A stretch of 64,000 nucleotides of DNA from Candidatus Dormiibacterota bacterium (GCA_003162415.1 PMOL01000005.1:341836-405835), one strand, 5' to 3'; numbered from the stretch's first letter, positions 26,864 through 36,191 are shown. Translations and numbers: made by a program. The notes: generated from the sequence alone by a model not told the origin.

Positions 26864-27901
26864 TTGTCTCGTTCGTACGATCTTTCAGGCCGCCGCCCCG
26901 TTCGCCGCCGCCGCGCGTCCCTGAAGACCGGCCGTCAGCGGGTCACCAGGGGATCGTTCGTCGCGGCGGGCTTCCTTGTCTCGATCGTCACCGGCGTGCT
27001 CCTGTACTTCCTTCCCGCCATTCAGGTCGCGCTCCGCGACACCGGCCAGGTCAACACCTCGCTGGGTGGAACGGCCCAGCTCAAGCCGGTCTCGGCGAGC
27101 GAGAACCTCTCGTCGACGTCGCCATTCACGCTGTTGCTCCTGGGATCCGACAGCGATTCCAAGTTCAACGGCGACTTCCTGACCCAGTCGATGATCCTCA
27201 CCCGGGTCGACCCGGCGACCAGGCACGTGACCATGCTCTCGATCCCGCGCGACCTCTGGGTTCGCCTCTGCACGGGGGGCAACGGCAAGATCGACCAGGC
27301 GTTCCTGCATGGCGGTGCCCAGTGCGCGATCCAGACGGTGGAGCGCGACCTCAAGGTCCACATCGACTACTACGCGTGGATCGGGCTCCAGGGGCTCGTG
27401 TCGGTCCTCAACGGGCTGGGCGGGGTCAACGTCATCGCCAACAACCCAGTGATGGACGACTACTACCCCGCGGATCTCTCCGGCGGCAACCCGTACGACT
27501 ACCAGCGGATCCTGGTGCTCCCGGGTGCGCAGCACATGAGCGGCACGCTCGCACTCGAGTACGTGCGCGCGCGTCACGACGACGCCTACGGTGACTTCGC
27601 GCGCTCGCAGCGGCAGCAGCAGATCCTGATCGCGCTGCGTGCCAAGACGAAGCACGTGTCCATCGCTGACATTCCGAGTCTCGCGACGTCGCTGGGCTCG
27701 AATTTCCAGACTGACATGAGCATCGGTCAGGTGAGCGGACTGCTGCCGGTCGCCGGATCGGTGCCGCTGGGCTCGATCACCCAGGTGGTCCTGCTGCCTC
27801 CGTACACGAGCACCGCGTACGTCGGCGGCCAGGACACGCTGATGCCCAACTGGTCACTGATCCGGCCTGAGGTCGCCAAATATTTCCCGGTGGCGGCGTG
27901 A
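26864..27901 (+). CDS. LytR-CpsA-Psr (LCP) family phosphotransferase
   Basis: 345 residues: basic cytoplasmic N-terminus, one transmembrane segment (about 30-50), then the LCP domain with FTLLLLGSDS, MILTRVDPATRHVTMLSIPR and LEYVRARHDDAYGDFARSQR. LCP enzymes attach undecaprenyl-linked glycopolymers to the cell wall, so this may finish the polysaccharide made from the genes further on. The start is TTG 26864, preceded by GAGGTTCGAGG. The next gene begins 1 bp after the stop. Confidence 0.88.
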   Translation: MSRSYDLSGRRPVRRRRASLKTGRQRVTRGSFVAAGFLVSIVTGVLLYFLPAIQVALRDTGQVNTSLGGTAQLKPVSASENLSSTSPFTLLLLGSDSDSKFNGDFLTQSMILTRVDPATRHVTMLSIPRDLWVRLCTGGNGKIDQAFLHGGAQCAIQTVERDLKVHIDYYAWIGLQGLVSVLNGLGGVNVIANNPVMDDYYPADLSGGNPYDYQRILVLPGAQHMSGTLALEYVRARHDDAYGDFARSQRQQQILIALRAKTKHVSIADIPSLATSLGSNFQTDMSIGQVSGLLPVAGSVPLGSITQVVLLPPYTSTAYVGGQDTLMPNWSLIRPEVAKYFPVAA

Positions 27902-27902
27902 G

Positions 27903-28955
27903 ATGAGGCGAACGGCGATCCTCATCTGCCTGATGCTGGCCAGCGGCCTGGTCGCCAACCGAACCCTCGCGGTCTTGCAGACGCACGCCACCACCGCGTC
28001 ACTCATCACCACGACGAGCCCGCAGGTGCGCCTCCAGGGCACCATCTATGTGAGTCAGCAGGGCTCCATCTACGCGATCTCGAGTTCGACGGTCCGCCGT
28101 CTGCCGCTCCCGCAGGGAGGCGATTGGACGCAGCCGCGCGTCCTGCCGGACGGTTCGCTGCTCGTCATCCGCAGGTCCGACGCGTACTCGGACCTCTACC
28201 ACGTGAGTGCTTCGGGTCACGTCATCAGCCAGCTGACCTCCGACGGCCAGGCGAGCAGCAACAGGACGCTCCAGCTGGACCACTGGATCCTCTGGCCGGC
28301 GATCGGACCCGACGGGACCAGCGTGTACTTCGCGACCGATTCGCCGAAACCGGCACCCCGTCAGAGCTACGAGGTGGATTTCTCGCTGTGGTCGGCGCCG
28401 CTCGGCAGCGCGTTCAACATCGGCGACAACGGGGTCAGTGGCGCAACCCGGTGGTCGGTGCCCGATCTCTTCACGGGCGGTGACATCCAGCCGGTGCCGC
28501 TGCCGGACGGCAGTGTCCTCTATTCGAGCTATGCGAACACGGGCAAGGGAACCGTCGTGACCGTGCTCGGTATGCAGACCACGCCGAACAGCCCCATGCG
28601 ATCGCTGACCACGCCGCACCAGGACTGCGGCGCACCCGCTGTCGCGGCGGACGGTGTCACCGTCGCGATGGTGTGCACCAACTCGGGACAGACCGCGGAT
28701 CTGGAGGTTGCGACGCTGGCGGGCAGCGCACTCGGCCCGTTGCGAGTGGTTGCCGCGAACTGCCTATGCAACTCGCCGTCGTGGTCGTCGAGCGGCGACA
28801 GCCTTCTCTATATGAATGCGTCCGACCCGGATGGGAACTTCGGCCTCTGGTACATCGCCAACGCGGGTGGTGTGCACCCCGCCGCTCCCCGCCGGTTCAC
28901 CGATTCCAGTGTCGACCTCGACGCGACGTCGGCAGCCGCGTGGTCGAGCCGTTAG
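27903..28955 (+). CDS. Secreted TolB-like beta-propeller protein
   Basis: 350 residues. N-terminal signal/anchor (about 1-25), then repeated strands with DG turns and SxD/WS blocks (QGSIYAISSSTVRRLPLPQG, RVLPDGSLLVI, PSWSSSGDSLLYMNASDPDG), as in TolB/WD40-like propellers. No enzyme motif. In an operon with the LCP gene, so perhaps a wall- or glycan-binding partner (inference). Confidence 0.7.
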   Translation: MRRTAILICLMLASGLVANRTLAVLQTHATTASLITTTSPQVRLQGTIYVSQQGSIYAISSSTVRRLPLPQGGDWTQPRVLPDGSLLVIRRSDAYSDLYHVSASGHVISQLTSDGQASSNRTLQLDHWILWPAIGPDGTSVYFATDSPKPAPRQSYEVDFSLWSAPLGSAFNIGDNGVSGATRWSVPDLFTGGDIQPVPLPDGSVLYSSYANTGKGTVVTVLGMQTTPNSPMRSLTTPHQDCGAPAVAADGVTVAMVCTNSGQTADLEVATLAGSALGPLRVVAANCLCNSPSWSSSGDSLLYMNASDPDGNFGLWYIANAGGVHPAAPRRFTDSSVDLDATSAAAWSSR

Positions 28956-28959
28956 TCGA

Positions 28960-31062
28960 TCAGGCGGCAGGCTGGGTCAGGTCGTACACGGTTGCGCCGT
29001 CGACGGTGGTGGCGGTGAAGTTCTGCTCGACCCACTGCGCGATCTGGCTGGAGGTGGCGTTGATGCTCCCGCCGAGTGTTCGGCCGGATCCGATGAAGTA
29101 GTGGATGCGGCCCTGAGCGACGTACTGTTCGAACTGCGCGAGGCTCGGTGCGGGATCGGTGCCGTTGAAGCCCCCGATCGCCATGATCGGATCGTTCGTC
29201 GCCAGCTGGTACCCGGCCGCCGAGTTAGCGTCGATTGTGGCTGCAACCCAGCTGTACTGACCGGCGTTGGTCTGCAGCAGCTTGACCAGGGCCGCGCCGG
29301 GGCTGCTCGCGTTCAGGAACCCGCCGCCGCCGCCGAATCCACCACCCCCGGCCCCGCGCGGGAAGCCGCCTCTGCCGGTGAAGCCGCCCGGGTTTCCGAA
29401 GCCGCCTCCGGGGAGGAATCCGCCGCCGCCGAAACCACCGGGGAAGCCGCGCTGGGCACCGCGGCCGGCGAACCCGCCGGGCACGCCGCCCGGGCCACCG
29501 CCCGTGGTCACCGCGGTGACCGTCGGCCCGGCTGACGGGATGGCGCCGGAGTGCGCCGTCAGAACGGTGTCGATCGTGTATGCGGCCGGTCCTGCGAACG
29601 CCGCTGCCATGCCGACGGCGAGCACCCCTGCCACGACACGTCGATGCAGCAACGGGATGCCCGCGATCGCAATCGCCGCGCCGACGCCGAGGATGGCGAC
29701 GGCTGGGGCGAGCCCGGGAGCGAAGTCAGGGCTGCGCTCCAGCAGCACGACCGACCAGATGCTCGTCACCGCAACGGTTCCGGCGAGCACGAGGCGTGCC
29801 CACGTCCGCGACCGCTCGCGCCACAGCAGCACGCTGCCGATGCCGACCAGCGCGCCGATCGATGGCGCGAGCGCGACCGTGTAATACGGATGGATGATCC
29901 CGGCGGCGAGACTGAAGACCAGTGCGGTGACCACAAGCGAGCCACCCCAGAGGATAAAGGCGGCGCGCGTCCGGTCGGTACGGCCGCGCCGCAGCGTGAA
30001 CACGAGACCGGCAACAAGCAGGATCAGCGCGGCCGGCATGAGCCACGAGACCTGGCCGCCGAAGCTGGCGTTGAACAGGCGGGTCAGGCCCGTCGGACCC
30101 CACGTCGATCCGGTGATCCCGGCGCCGCCGACGCTCCCCGTCTCGTTGCCGGTGAGCCTGCCGAATCCGTTGTAGCCAAAGATCAGATTGAGGATGCTGT
30201 TGTTCTGCGATCCGCCGATGTAAGGGCGATCCGCGGCGGGCGTGAGCTGCACGATCGCAACCCACCAGCCCGATGCGACGACCATCGCTCCCGCGGCGAT
30301 CGCAAGCTGAGCGATGCGGCGCCGGAGCGACACCGGCGCGGCCACGAGGTAGACGAGGCCGAACGCCGGCACGACGAGGAACGCCTGGAGCATCTTGGTC
30401 AGGAACGCGAATCCGACCAGGGTTGCGGCGAGCACGAGCCACTTGGTCTTGCCCGCCTCGACGGCGCGAACCGTCGCGTATGTGGCGATCGTGAGCAGGA
30501 GCACGAGCAGGGCATCGGGGTTGTCGAAGCGGAACATCAGCGCCGCGACGGGCGTGAGAGCAACCGTCGCGCCGGCGATCAACGCCGCGGCGGGTGAGAA
30601 CCATCTGCGGACGGTTAGATAGGTGAAACCCACCGTGGCCACACCCTCGAGTGCCTGGGGCACGAGGATGCTCCACGCATTGACGCCGAACAGGCGAGCC
30701 GAGAGGTCCATCACCCACAGCGCGGCAGGAGATTTGTCAACTGTGATGAAGTTCGAAGCGTCGAACGATCCAAAGAAGAACGCCTTCCAGCTCGTCGACC
30801 CGGCCTGGACCGCCGCTGAATAGAAGGCGTTCGCCCACCCCGACGCGCCGAGGTCCCAGAGATAGAGGAGTGCGGCGATACTGAGCAGCGCGAGCAGCGA
30901 GGGCCGTACCCATGCCGCGTCCTCCTTACGGCCGCGCACCAGCAGCCTGGCCCAGCGAATCGGCACCGCAGCGCTCTTCCCCGCGCCGCTGACGCGTGGC
31001 GGCGCGGGGAGAGCTGCCGGGGGAGGCGGAGGGGGATCGTCGAAGAACGGGCGGGATGTCAT
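28960..31062 (-). CDS. GT39-type (PMT_2/YkcB-like) glycosyltransferase with Gly-rich insert
   Basis: 700 residues. Multi-helix GT-C core (about 50-510) with NAFYSAAVQAGSTSWKAFF and the DKSPAALWVMDLSARLFG loop, typical of the YkcB-type polyprenyl-sugar transferases. Residues about 525-600 are an extraordinary Gly/Phe/Arg-rich segment (PGGFAGRG, GGGGFLPGG, GAGGGGFGGGGGFL). A C-terminal extracellular domain (YSWVAATIDANSAAGYQL, IMAIGGFNGTDP) is also typical. Transfers a lipid-linked sugar outside the membrane; acceptor unknown. Convergent with the propeller gene with a 4-bp gap. Confidence 0.82.
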   Translation of the reverse strand: MTSRPFFDDPPPPPPAALPAPPRVSGAGKSAAVPIRWARLLVRGRKEDAAWVRPSLLALLSIAALLYLWDLGASGWANAFYSAAVQAGSTSWKAFFFGSFDASNFITVDKSPAALWVMDLSARLFGVNAWSILVPQALEGVATVGFTYLTVRRWFSPAAALIAGATVALTPVAALMFRFDNPDALLVLLLTIATYATVRAVEAGKTKWLVLAATLVGFAFLTKMLQAFLVVPAFGLVYLVAAPVSLRRRIAQLAIAAGAMVVASGWWVAIVQLTPAADRPYIGGSQNNSILNLIFGYNGFGRLTGNETGSVGGAGITGSTWGPTGLTRLFNASFGGQVSWLMPAALILLVAGLVFTLRRGRTDRTRAAFILWGGSLVVTALVFSLAAGIIHPYYTVALAPSIGALVGIGSVLLWRERSRTWARLVLAGTVAVTSIWSVVLLERSPDFAPGLAPAVAILGVGAAIAIAGIPLLHRRVVAGVLAVGMAAAFAGPAAYTIDTVLTAHSGAIPSAGPTVTAVTTGGGPGGVPGGFAGRGAQRGFPGGFGGGGFLPGGGFGNPGGFTGRGGFPRGAGGGGFGGGGGFLNASSPGAALVKLLQTNAGQYSWVAATIDANSAAGYQLATNDPIMAIGGFNGTDPAPSLAQFEQYVAQGRIHYFIGSGRTLGGSINATSSQIAQWVEQNFTATTVDGATVYDLTQPAA

Positions 31063-31084
31063 GCCACTGACTGTGCCGCCCGCG

Positions 31085-31126
31085 GCTCACGGCGAACTGA
31101 GCGGATGCTCAGAGTTCGCTGTGAGC
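31085..31126. promoter_or_regulatory. Long inverted repeat upstream of the GT39 gene
   Basis: Arms of 18 and 20 nt starting GCTCAC and ending GTGAGC surround a 4-nt loop (GGAT), with one mismatch and a 2-nt bulge. It lies 23 bp upstream of the GT39 start, within its probable leader or promoter. It could be an operator or a leader RNA hairpin. The remaining 420 bp up to the acetyl-CoA synthetase gene hold no gene I can support. Confidence 0.45.
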
Positions 31127-31547
31127 GTTGCGGCTACGGCAGAAGGTGGTCCGGGCTACCGCTGAATCCGACTTCAACGCTGAACTCAACCAGCCCCTGG
31201 CCCGAAGACCGGTGCCTGCGCAGTCGCGTCGTACGCTTAGAAATGGTCGGATCCTCCAGAGTGGCGGTGCCTCGTGACACCGACCTGTCCACCCCGAATG
31301 CCAGTATTGACGCGATCTCGGTCGGCACCCGATTGCAATGTGTGAAGAGTTGGTTGCAAACCGTGACGGAACGCCGATAACGGCCAGGCGTCGAACGAGG
31401 CGGCTGGTCGGTCACCCAACCAGAGGGAGGCCGGACCTCGAATCGTTCGAACCTCGGACGAATTCCCAAAAGTGCTTGCCTAAGCTCACGCAGTAGTGCA
31501 ATTAATGCGCGGCAATCAATCCGTCAGGCGGCGTCCAGGAGGTCGCG

Positions 31548-33512
31548 ATGAGCGAGCGAGCCAAGACCATCGACACTTTGCTCGACGAGCGACGCACGTT
31601 CGCGCCGAGCCCAGAATTCCTCGCCAGGGCCCGGGTCACCGACCAGAGCCTCTTCGAAGCGGCAGACGCTGACCCCGAAGCTTTCTGGGCGGAGCAGGCC
31701 AAGAAGTACGTCAGCTGGTACAAGCCCTTCAACACTGTGCTCGAATGGGAGGTCCCATTCGCCAAATGGTTCGTCGGCGGCGAGTTGAACGTCTCGTACA
31801 ACTGCTTGGATCGCCACGTCGAGGCGGGCAGGGGCGAGAAGGTCGCCTACCACTTCGAGGGTGAGAACGGCGACACCCGGGCGATCACCTATGCGGAGCT
31901 GCTCGCGAGCGTCTGCCGGCTCGCCAATGCGCTCCGCAGGCTCGGCATCAAGCGCGGTGACCGGGTAGGGATCTACATGCCGATGATCCCGGAGCTGCCG
32001 ATGGCGATGCTGGCGTGCGCGCGGATCGGGGCGGCCCACTCGGTGGTCTTCGGCGGGTTCAGCGCCGAGGCCGTCCGTGACCGCATGAACGACGCTGCCG
32101 CGGTCGCGATCATCACCGCCGACGAGGGCCGGCGCCGCGGTGGGCTCGTACCCCTCAAGCGCAGCGTCGATGAGGCCTGCGAAGGCTCGCCCACGGTGAA
32201 GAGCGTCGTGGTCGTCCGCCGTACCGGCAACGAGGTGCCGATGACCGAGGGCCGTGACCATTGGTATCACGACCTCGTCGAGGGCGAGTCCGCCACCTGC
32301 GAGCCCGAGCACATGGAGTCGGAGGACCTCCTTTTCACGCTCTACACCTCGGGCACCACCGCAAAGCCCAAGGGCATCAAGCACACGACCGCGGGCTACC
32401 TCCTCTACGCGATGTTCACCCACGACCTGGTGTTCGACATCCAGCCGGACACCGTGTTCTGGTGCGCCGCCGATGTCGGCTGGGTCACGGGGCACTCGTA
32501 CATCGTCTACGGACCGCTCGGCAACGGCGTGACCTCGGTGATGTACGAGGGCACACCCGACTACCCAGCCAAGGACCGCTGGTGGTCGATCATCGAGAAG
32601 TACGGGGTCACCGTCCTGTACTGCGCGCCGACCGCGATCCGCACCTTTATGAAGTGGGGACCCGAGCTTCCTCAGGCGCACGACCTCACGAGCCTCCGCC
32701 TTCTCGGCACCGTGGGCGAGCCGATCAACCCCGAGGCCTGGATGTGGTACCGCGAGCACATCGGTGGCGACCGCGTTCCCGTGGTGGACACCTGGTGGCA
32801 GACGGAGACCGGCGGGATCATGATCGCGCCCCTCGCCGGGGTGACGACGCTCAAGCCGGGCTCGGCGACGAAGCCGCTCCCGGGCATCGGGGCGGCGGTG
32901 GTCGACGAGGCGGGCACCCAGGTGGCGCTCGGTGGCGGGGGCTACGTCACGCTGACCACGCCCTGGCCGGGGATGCTGCGTGGCATTTGGGGCGACGACG
33001 AGCGCTACAAGGAGACGTACTGGAACCGCTTCGGCACCCAGTACTTCGCCGGCGACGGCGCTCGCATCGACGAGGACGGCTATTTCTGGTTCATGGGCCG
33101 GGTCGATGACGTCATGAATGTGGCCGGACATCGCATCTCGACCGCGGAGGTGGAGTCGGCACTCGTCGACCACCCGGCGGTGGCCGAGGCCGCGGTGGTG
33201 GCCAAGAGCGACCCCGAGACCGGGCAGGCGATCTCGGCGTTCGTCACCCTTCGAGCCGGCTACGAAGAGTCGACAGAGCTCATCGTCGAGCTGCGCAACC
33301 ACGTGGGCAAGCTCATCGGCGCGATCGCGAAGCCGAAGTGGATCGCGTTTACGCCAGATCTGCCGAAAACTCGCAGCGGGAAGATCATGCGCCGCCTGCT
33401 CCGCGACATCGCCGAGAACCGCAAGCTCGGCGACACCACGACGCTCGCAGACTCGAGCATCGTCGCGGATCTCCAGCGCCGCGCCACGGAGGAGGAGAGC
33501 AAGGAACAGTAG
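31548..33512 (+). CDS. acs: Acetyl-CoA synthetase
   Basis: 654 residues, full-length AMP-forming acetate-CoA ligase. GVYMPMIPELPMAMLA-type N-domain (here GIYMPMIPELPMAMLAC), the P-loop YTSGTTAKPKGIKH, DVGWVTGHSYIVYGPL, TWWQTETGG and the C-terminal KTRSGKIMRR, whose lysine is the residue acetylated for control in the family. The loop reads SGTTAKPKG where SGSTGKPKG is usual. ATG 31548 is preceded by AGGAGG. It is followed by an acetate transporter, so uptake and activation of acetate are paired. Confidence 0.93.
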   Translation: MSERAKTIDTLLDERRTFAPSPEFLARARVTDQSLFEAADADPEAFWAEQAKKYVSWYKPFNTVLEWEVPFAKWFVGGELNVSYNCLDRHVEAGRGEKVAYHFEGENGDTRAITYAELLASVCRLANALRRLGIKRGDRVGIYMPMIPELPMAMLACARIGAAHSVVFGGFSAEAVRDRMNDAAAVAIITADEGRRRGGLVPLKRSVDEACEGSPTVKSVVVVRRTGNEVPMTEGRDHWYHDLVEGESATCEPEHMESEDLLFTLYTSGTTAKPKGIKHTTAGYLLYAMFTHDLVFDIQPDTVFWCAADVGWVTGHSYIVYGPLGNGVTSVMYEGTPDYPAKDRWWSIIEKYGVTVLYCAPTAIRTFMKWGPELPQAHDLTSLRLLGTVGEPINPEAWMWYREHIGGDRVPVVDTWWQTETGGIMIAPLAGVTTLKPGSATKPLPGIGAAVVDEAGTQVALGGGGYVTLTTPWPGMLRGIWGDDERYKETYWNRFGTQYFAGDGARIDEDGYFWFMGRVDDVMNVAGHRISTAEVESALVDHPAVAEAAVVAKSDPETGQAISAFVTLRAGYEESTELIVELRNHVGKLIGAIAKPKWIAFTPDLPKTRSGKIMRRLLRDIAENRKLGDTTTLADSSIVADLQRRATEEESKEQ

Positions 33513-33551
33513 ATCCGTCGCCGTGGGGGACAGTTCGATTACGAACACGCG

Positions 33552-33572
33552 CCGGGGTGCGATCTACCCCGG
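33552..33572 (+). other. Hairpin in the acs-acetate transporter gap
   Basis: CCGGGGT-GCGATCT-ACCCCGG is a perfect 7-bp stem with a 7-nt loop, 39 bp after the acs stop and 24 bp before the transporter ATG. Without a T-run it is more likely to tune message stability or partial read-through than to stop transcription fully. Confidence 0.45.
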
Positions 33573-33595
33573 ACTCACTGGAGGGCTACAAACCT

Positions 33596-34222
33596 ATGGC
33601 AACCGCAGCTTCACCCTTCTCCTCAGGGATTGCGGAGACGGTAGCACCGGTCGCAAACCCAGCTCCTCTCGGGCTGATCGGATTCGGCATGACGACGCTC
33701 TTGCTCGGGGCCATCAACGCGGGCTTCATCACCGCGGCTCCGGGACCGACTGCCGGCTCGGCGGTTGTTGTCCTGGCAATGGCCATCGCTTTCGGTGGAG
33801 TCGGACAGATCCTGGCCGGCATGTGGGAGTTCAAGGTCGGTAACACATTCGGGGCAACCGCATTCACGAGTTACGGGTTGTTCTGGATCAGCTTCGTGCT
33901 CATCAACACAACCTTCGCGCCGGGTCTTCCCAAGGACCCGACTCCCATCCTCGGCCTGTATGCACTTGCATGGGGCATCTTCACGGCCTACATGTTCGTC
34001 GCCTCGCTGGGTGGGGCTTCGCGTGGGGTGTCGCTGGTGTTCTTCCTTCTCGCTCTCACGTTCATCACGCTGGCGATTGCCTTCTGGGGCAAGAGCCTGC
34101 CGAGCGCGGGCTGGAACCAGATCTCCGGCATCCTTGCCCTGCTCACAGCGGTCGCGGCGATCTACTGCTCGTTCGCGTTTGTGACCAACGCCAACTTCAA
34201 GCGAACCGTACTGCCCGTCTGA
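33596..34222 (+). CDS. Acetate uptake transporter (SatP/GPR1/FUN34/YaaH family)
   Basis: 208 residues with six hydrophobic segments. ANPAPLGLIGFGMTTLLLG contains the NPAPLGL signature of the family, and GGVGQILAGMWEFKVGNTFG is the second conserved stretch. Imports acetate or succinate with protons. ATG 33596 is preceded by GGAGG 11 bp upstream. It lies 83 bp after acs and probably shares its promoter. The frame is open upstream into acs, but that part is not used. Confidence 0.92.
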   Translation: MATAASPFSSGIAETVAPVANPAPLGLIGFGMTTLLLGAINAGFITAAPGPTAGSAVVVLAMAIAFGGVGQILAGMWEFKVGNTFGATAFTSYGLFWISFVLINTTFAPGLPKDPTPILGLYALAWGIFTAYMFVASLGGASRGVSLVFFLLALTFITLAIAFWGKSLPSAGWNQISGILALLTAVAAIYCSFAFVTNANFKRTVLPV

Positions 34223-34436
34223 GGGCACAACCGGTGAGTGCGGGGTGCGGTCCATCGGGGCCGCGCCTCCGCTCCCGGGCACAGCTGACTACCGGTACCG
34301 GTCCGGGCTCGCGGCTTCCTCGAGGGCGGCCAGGTCGGCATCGAGCGGCATATAGCGCTCGTCGCGCCTCGATCGAAGCCGAGCAAAGCCGAAGCCCGAG
34401 CAAAGCTCCTGTTCCCGCCAGGTCCGATCTCAGAAC

Positions 34437-34465
34437 TTGCGGCATAGCAGAGCGTTTGTTACAAT
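34437..34465 (+). promoter_or_regulatory. Sigma-70-type promoter of the Ig-repeat surface protein
   Basis: TTGCGG (34437-34442), 17-bp spacer, TACAAT (34460-34465). It would start transcription about 100 nt before the gene at 34575, giving a leader that contains a run of G-tracts (34519-34549). Between 34223 and 34436 I see only short imperfect hairpins and a repeated GAGCAAAGC. Confidence 0.6.
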
Positions 34466-34518
34466 AACGCCGTTCGATTGGAACGACGTGTTCGAAGCGT
34501 TCGTGACATGGGTGTAGT

Positions 34519-34549
34519 GGGCGGGGCAGGGTCAGTAGGGGGCGCTGGG
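34519..34549 (+). other. G-quadruplex-type motif in the leader of the surface protein gene
   Basis: Five G-tracts (GGG, GGGG, GGG, GGGGG, GGG) separated by loops of 1, 2, 6 and 4 nt on the coding strand, 25 bp before the ATG. In the RNA this could fold into a four-stranded structure near the ribosome-binding site (AGGAGGG at about 34561). A similar run precedes the truncated Ig-repeat gene at the window end. Confidence 0.45.
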
Positions 34550-34574
34550 AGGCGCCGCGTCAGGAGGGTTATCC

Positions 34575-36191
34575 ATGCGGCAACACGGCTGGGCGAGAAA
34601 AGCTCGCACCTTGGCCATCGGCGGCGGCGCCGTACTCGGGGTGGCGGTCGCAGGCTTTGCCACCACGATGTCCGCGTCGGCGCATTACATCATCGGGACG
34701 ACGCCACAGCCGTCCGTGGGGGTGGTGGATAAGACCGCCCTTGCCGACCAGGCGGTCGTCTATGCGGACAGCTCACGCCATGTGACCTTCTTCCTTTGGG
34801 CGCCCGGGACCTGCGGCGTTCAGGGCGCGAGCCCGGTCTTCACCGACAGCGAACCGGTCACAACGGCGTCGCTGACCGACAGCACGGTTACCTCGGGCAC
34901 CTATGTGGCCCAGGCGACCGGGACCTTCGAGTGGACCGCGGAGATCGTGATCACCAGCGGCGGTGCGATCGAGTCGGGCCCGACCGTGTGCGGCGATGAG
35001 CCGGTCACGGTCAACAAGACGCCGACGAGCATCGACACGACGCCGTCGAATGCCAGGGGTGCGCCCGTGGGCACCGCCCTCACCGACTCGGCGACCGTCA
35101 CTGGATTCAACCCAACCGGAAACGTGCGCTTCTACCTTTTCGGGCCGGACAACACGACCTGCAACTTCGAGCAGACCTCGGCGAGCGAGCCGAACGGCTG
35201 GATCTTCATGGCGGGCCCGATCGCGCTCGTCAACGGCAGGGCTAGCGTTCCTGAGCCCGGTTTCACCACGACGGCGACCGGCGTCTACCAATGGGTCGCG
35301 GACTACGGCGGTGACAGCAACAACACCGAGGCTCGGAGTGCTTGCGGCAAGGAAGCCGTCACCATCGGCAAGATGCCGACGAGCATCAAGACGCTCCCGT
35401 CGAACGCCGGCGGTGCACCTGTTGGCACGGCGCTCACGGATTCGGCAACGGTCATCGGCGACAACCCGACCGGCAACATCCGTTTCTACCTCTTCGGCCC
35501 GGGCAACTCGACCTGCAACTTCAACCAGACTTCCGCCGGTGCTCCGCACGGCTGGATCTTCATGGCTGGGCCGATCGCGCTCGTGAACGGCAAGGCCAGC
35601 GTTCCTGCGCCCGGCTACACCACCACCGAAATTGGCGAGTACAAGTGGGTTGCCGACTACGGCGGTGACAGCAACAACACCGAAGCACGCAGTGGCTGCG
35701 ACAAGGAAGTCGTCACCATCGGCAAGCACTCGGATGGGCTCACCTCGACTCCGTCGGCCGGGGGAGTCACCGGTACCGTGATCTTCGACACCGTGAAGGT
35801 CTCGAACGGCATGGACCCCGGTGGCACGGTGACGTTCTCGCTGTACAGCCCGACTGACACCACATGCGGCGCTACCGCTATCTTTACCAGCACTGTTGCG
35901 CTCGGGGCGAACGGAACCGCAAGATCCGCGAGCTTCAGCGGAACGAAGACCGCGGGCACATACAACTGGATCGCGATCTACAACGGAGACGCGAACAACG
36001 TCAGCTCCAACGACAAGTGCGGCGATGAGCCGGTGCGCATCACCGCGGTGACCAGTGGCGTGCAGGGCATCACGACCCCGGGCACCGGCGTCGGGTTCCC
36101 AGCCGCTCCCGCAATGGGCCTCCTGCTCGGTGGCCTCGGCCTGACCTCCGTCGCAGCGGCGGAGATCCGGAGGGTGCGCCGCCAGAGCTAA
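34575..36191 (+). CDS. Surface protein with Ig-like repeats and a TPGTG C-terminal anchor
   Basis: 538 residues. Signal peptide (about 1-36, ATTMSASA); four Ig-like/bacterial big-domain modules, each with a Cys pair. Two modules (residues 149-266 and 267-384) are near-identical 118-residue tandem copies with VRFYLFGP, GWIFMAGPIALVNG and VADYGGDSNNTEARS. The C-terminus is GVQGITTPGTG (about 495-505), a hydrophobic helix and the basic tail RRVRRQS, resembling an LPXTG sorting signal with L replaced by T. Likely displayed on the cell surface. Has its own promoter and terminator. Confidence 0.8.
   Translation: MRQHGWARKARTLAIGGGAVLGVAVAGFATTMSASAHYIIGTTPQPSVGVVDKTALADQAVVYADSSRHVTFFLWAPGTCGVQGASPVFTDSEPVTTASLTDSTVTSGTYVAQATGTFEWTAEIVITSGGAIESGPTVCGDEPVTVNKTPTSIDTTPSNARGAPVGTALTDSATVTGFNPTGNVRFYLFGPDNTTCNFEQTSASEPNGWIFMAGPIALVNGRASVPEPGFTTTATGVYQWVADYGGDSNNTEARSACGKEAVTIGKMPTSIKTLPSNAGGAPVGTALTDSATVIGDNPTGNIRFYLFGPGNSTCNFNQTSAGAPHGWIFMAGPIALVNGKASVPAPGYTTTEIGEYKWVADYGGDSNNTEARSGCDKEVVTIGKHSDGLTSTPSAGGVTGTVIFDTVKVSNGMDPGGTVTFSLYSPTDTTCGATAIFTSTVALGANGTARSASFSGTKTAGTYNWIAIYNGDANNVSSNDKCGDEPVRITAVTSGVQGITTPGTGVGFPAAPAMGLLLGGLGLTSVAAAEIRRVRRQS
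35019..35726 (+). repeat. Two 354-bp tandem repeats within the surface protein gene
   Basis: Units 35019-35372 and 35373-35726 encode 118 residues each, in frame and without indels. The DNA is also clearly similar, so the duplication is fairly recent or kept similar by recombination. Such repeats can vary in number between strains. Confidence 0.8.

Noticed and set aside
29267-29884. A Pro-rich plus-strand frame of 205 codons
   Set aside because: It is the complement of the Gly-rich insert of the GT39 gene; the Pro runs come only from reading GGN codons backwards.
31105-31380. A 91-codon frame in the acs upstream region
   Set aside because: No ribosome-binding site, no motif, and it crosses the long inverted repeat; no more likely than chance.
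32261-33109. Possible frameshifted acs fragment
   Set aside because: The main acs frame is uninterrupted over 654 codons, so the second frame is a shadow and not a broken copy.
31524-33548. A 674-codon open frame on the minus strand opposite acetyl-CoA synthetase
   Set aside because: It is rich in Arg, His, Gly and Asp with no family motif and mirrors a perfectly conserved acs gene; such antisense frames are expected in GC-rich DNA.
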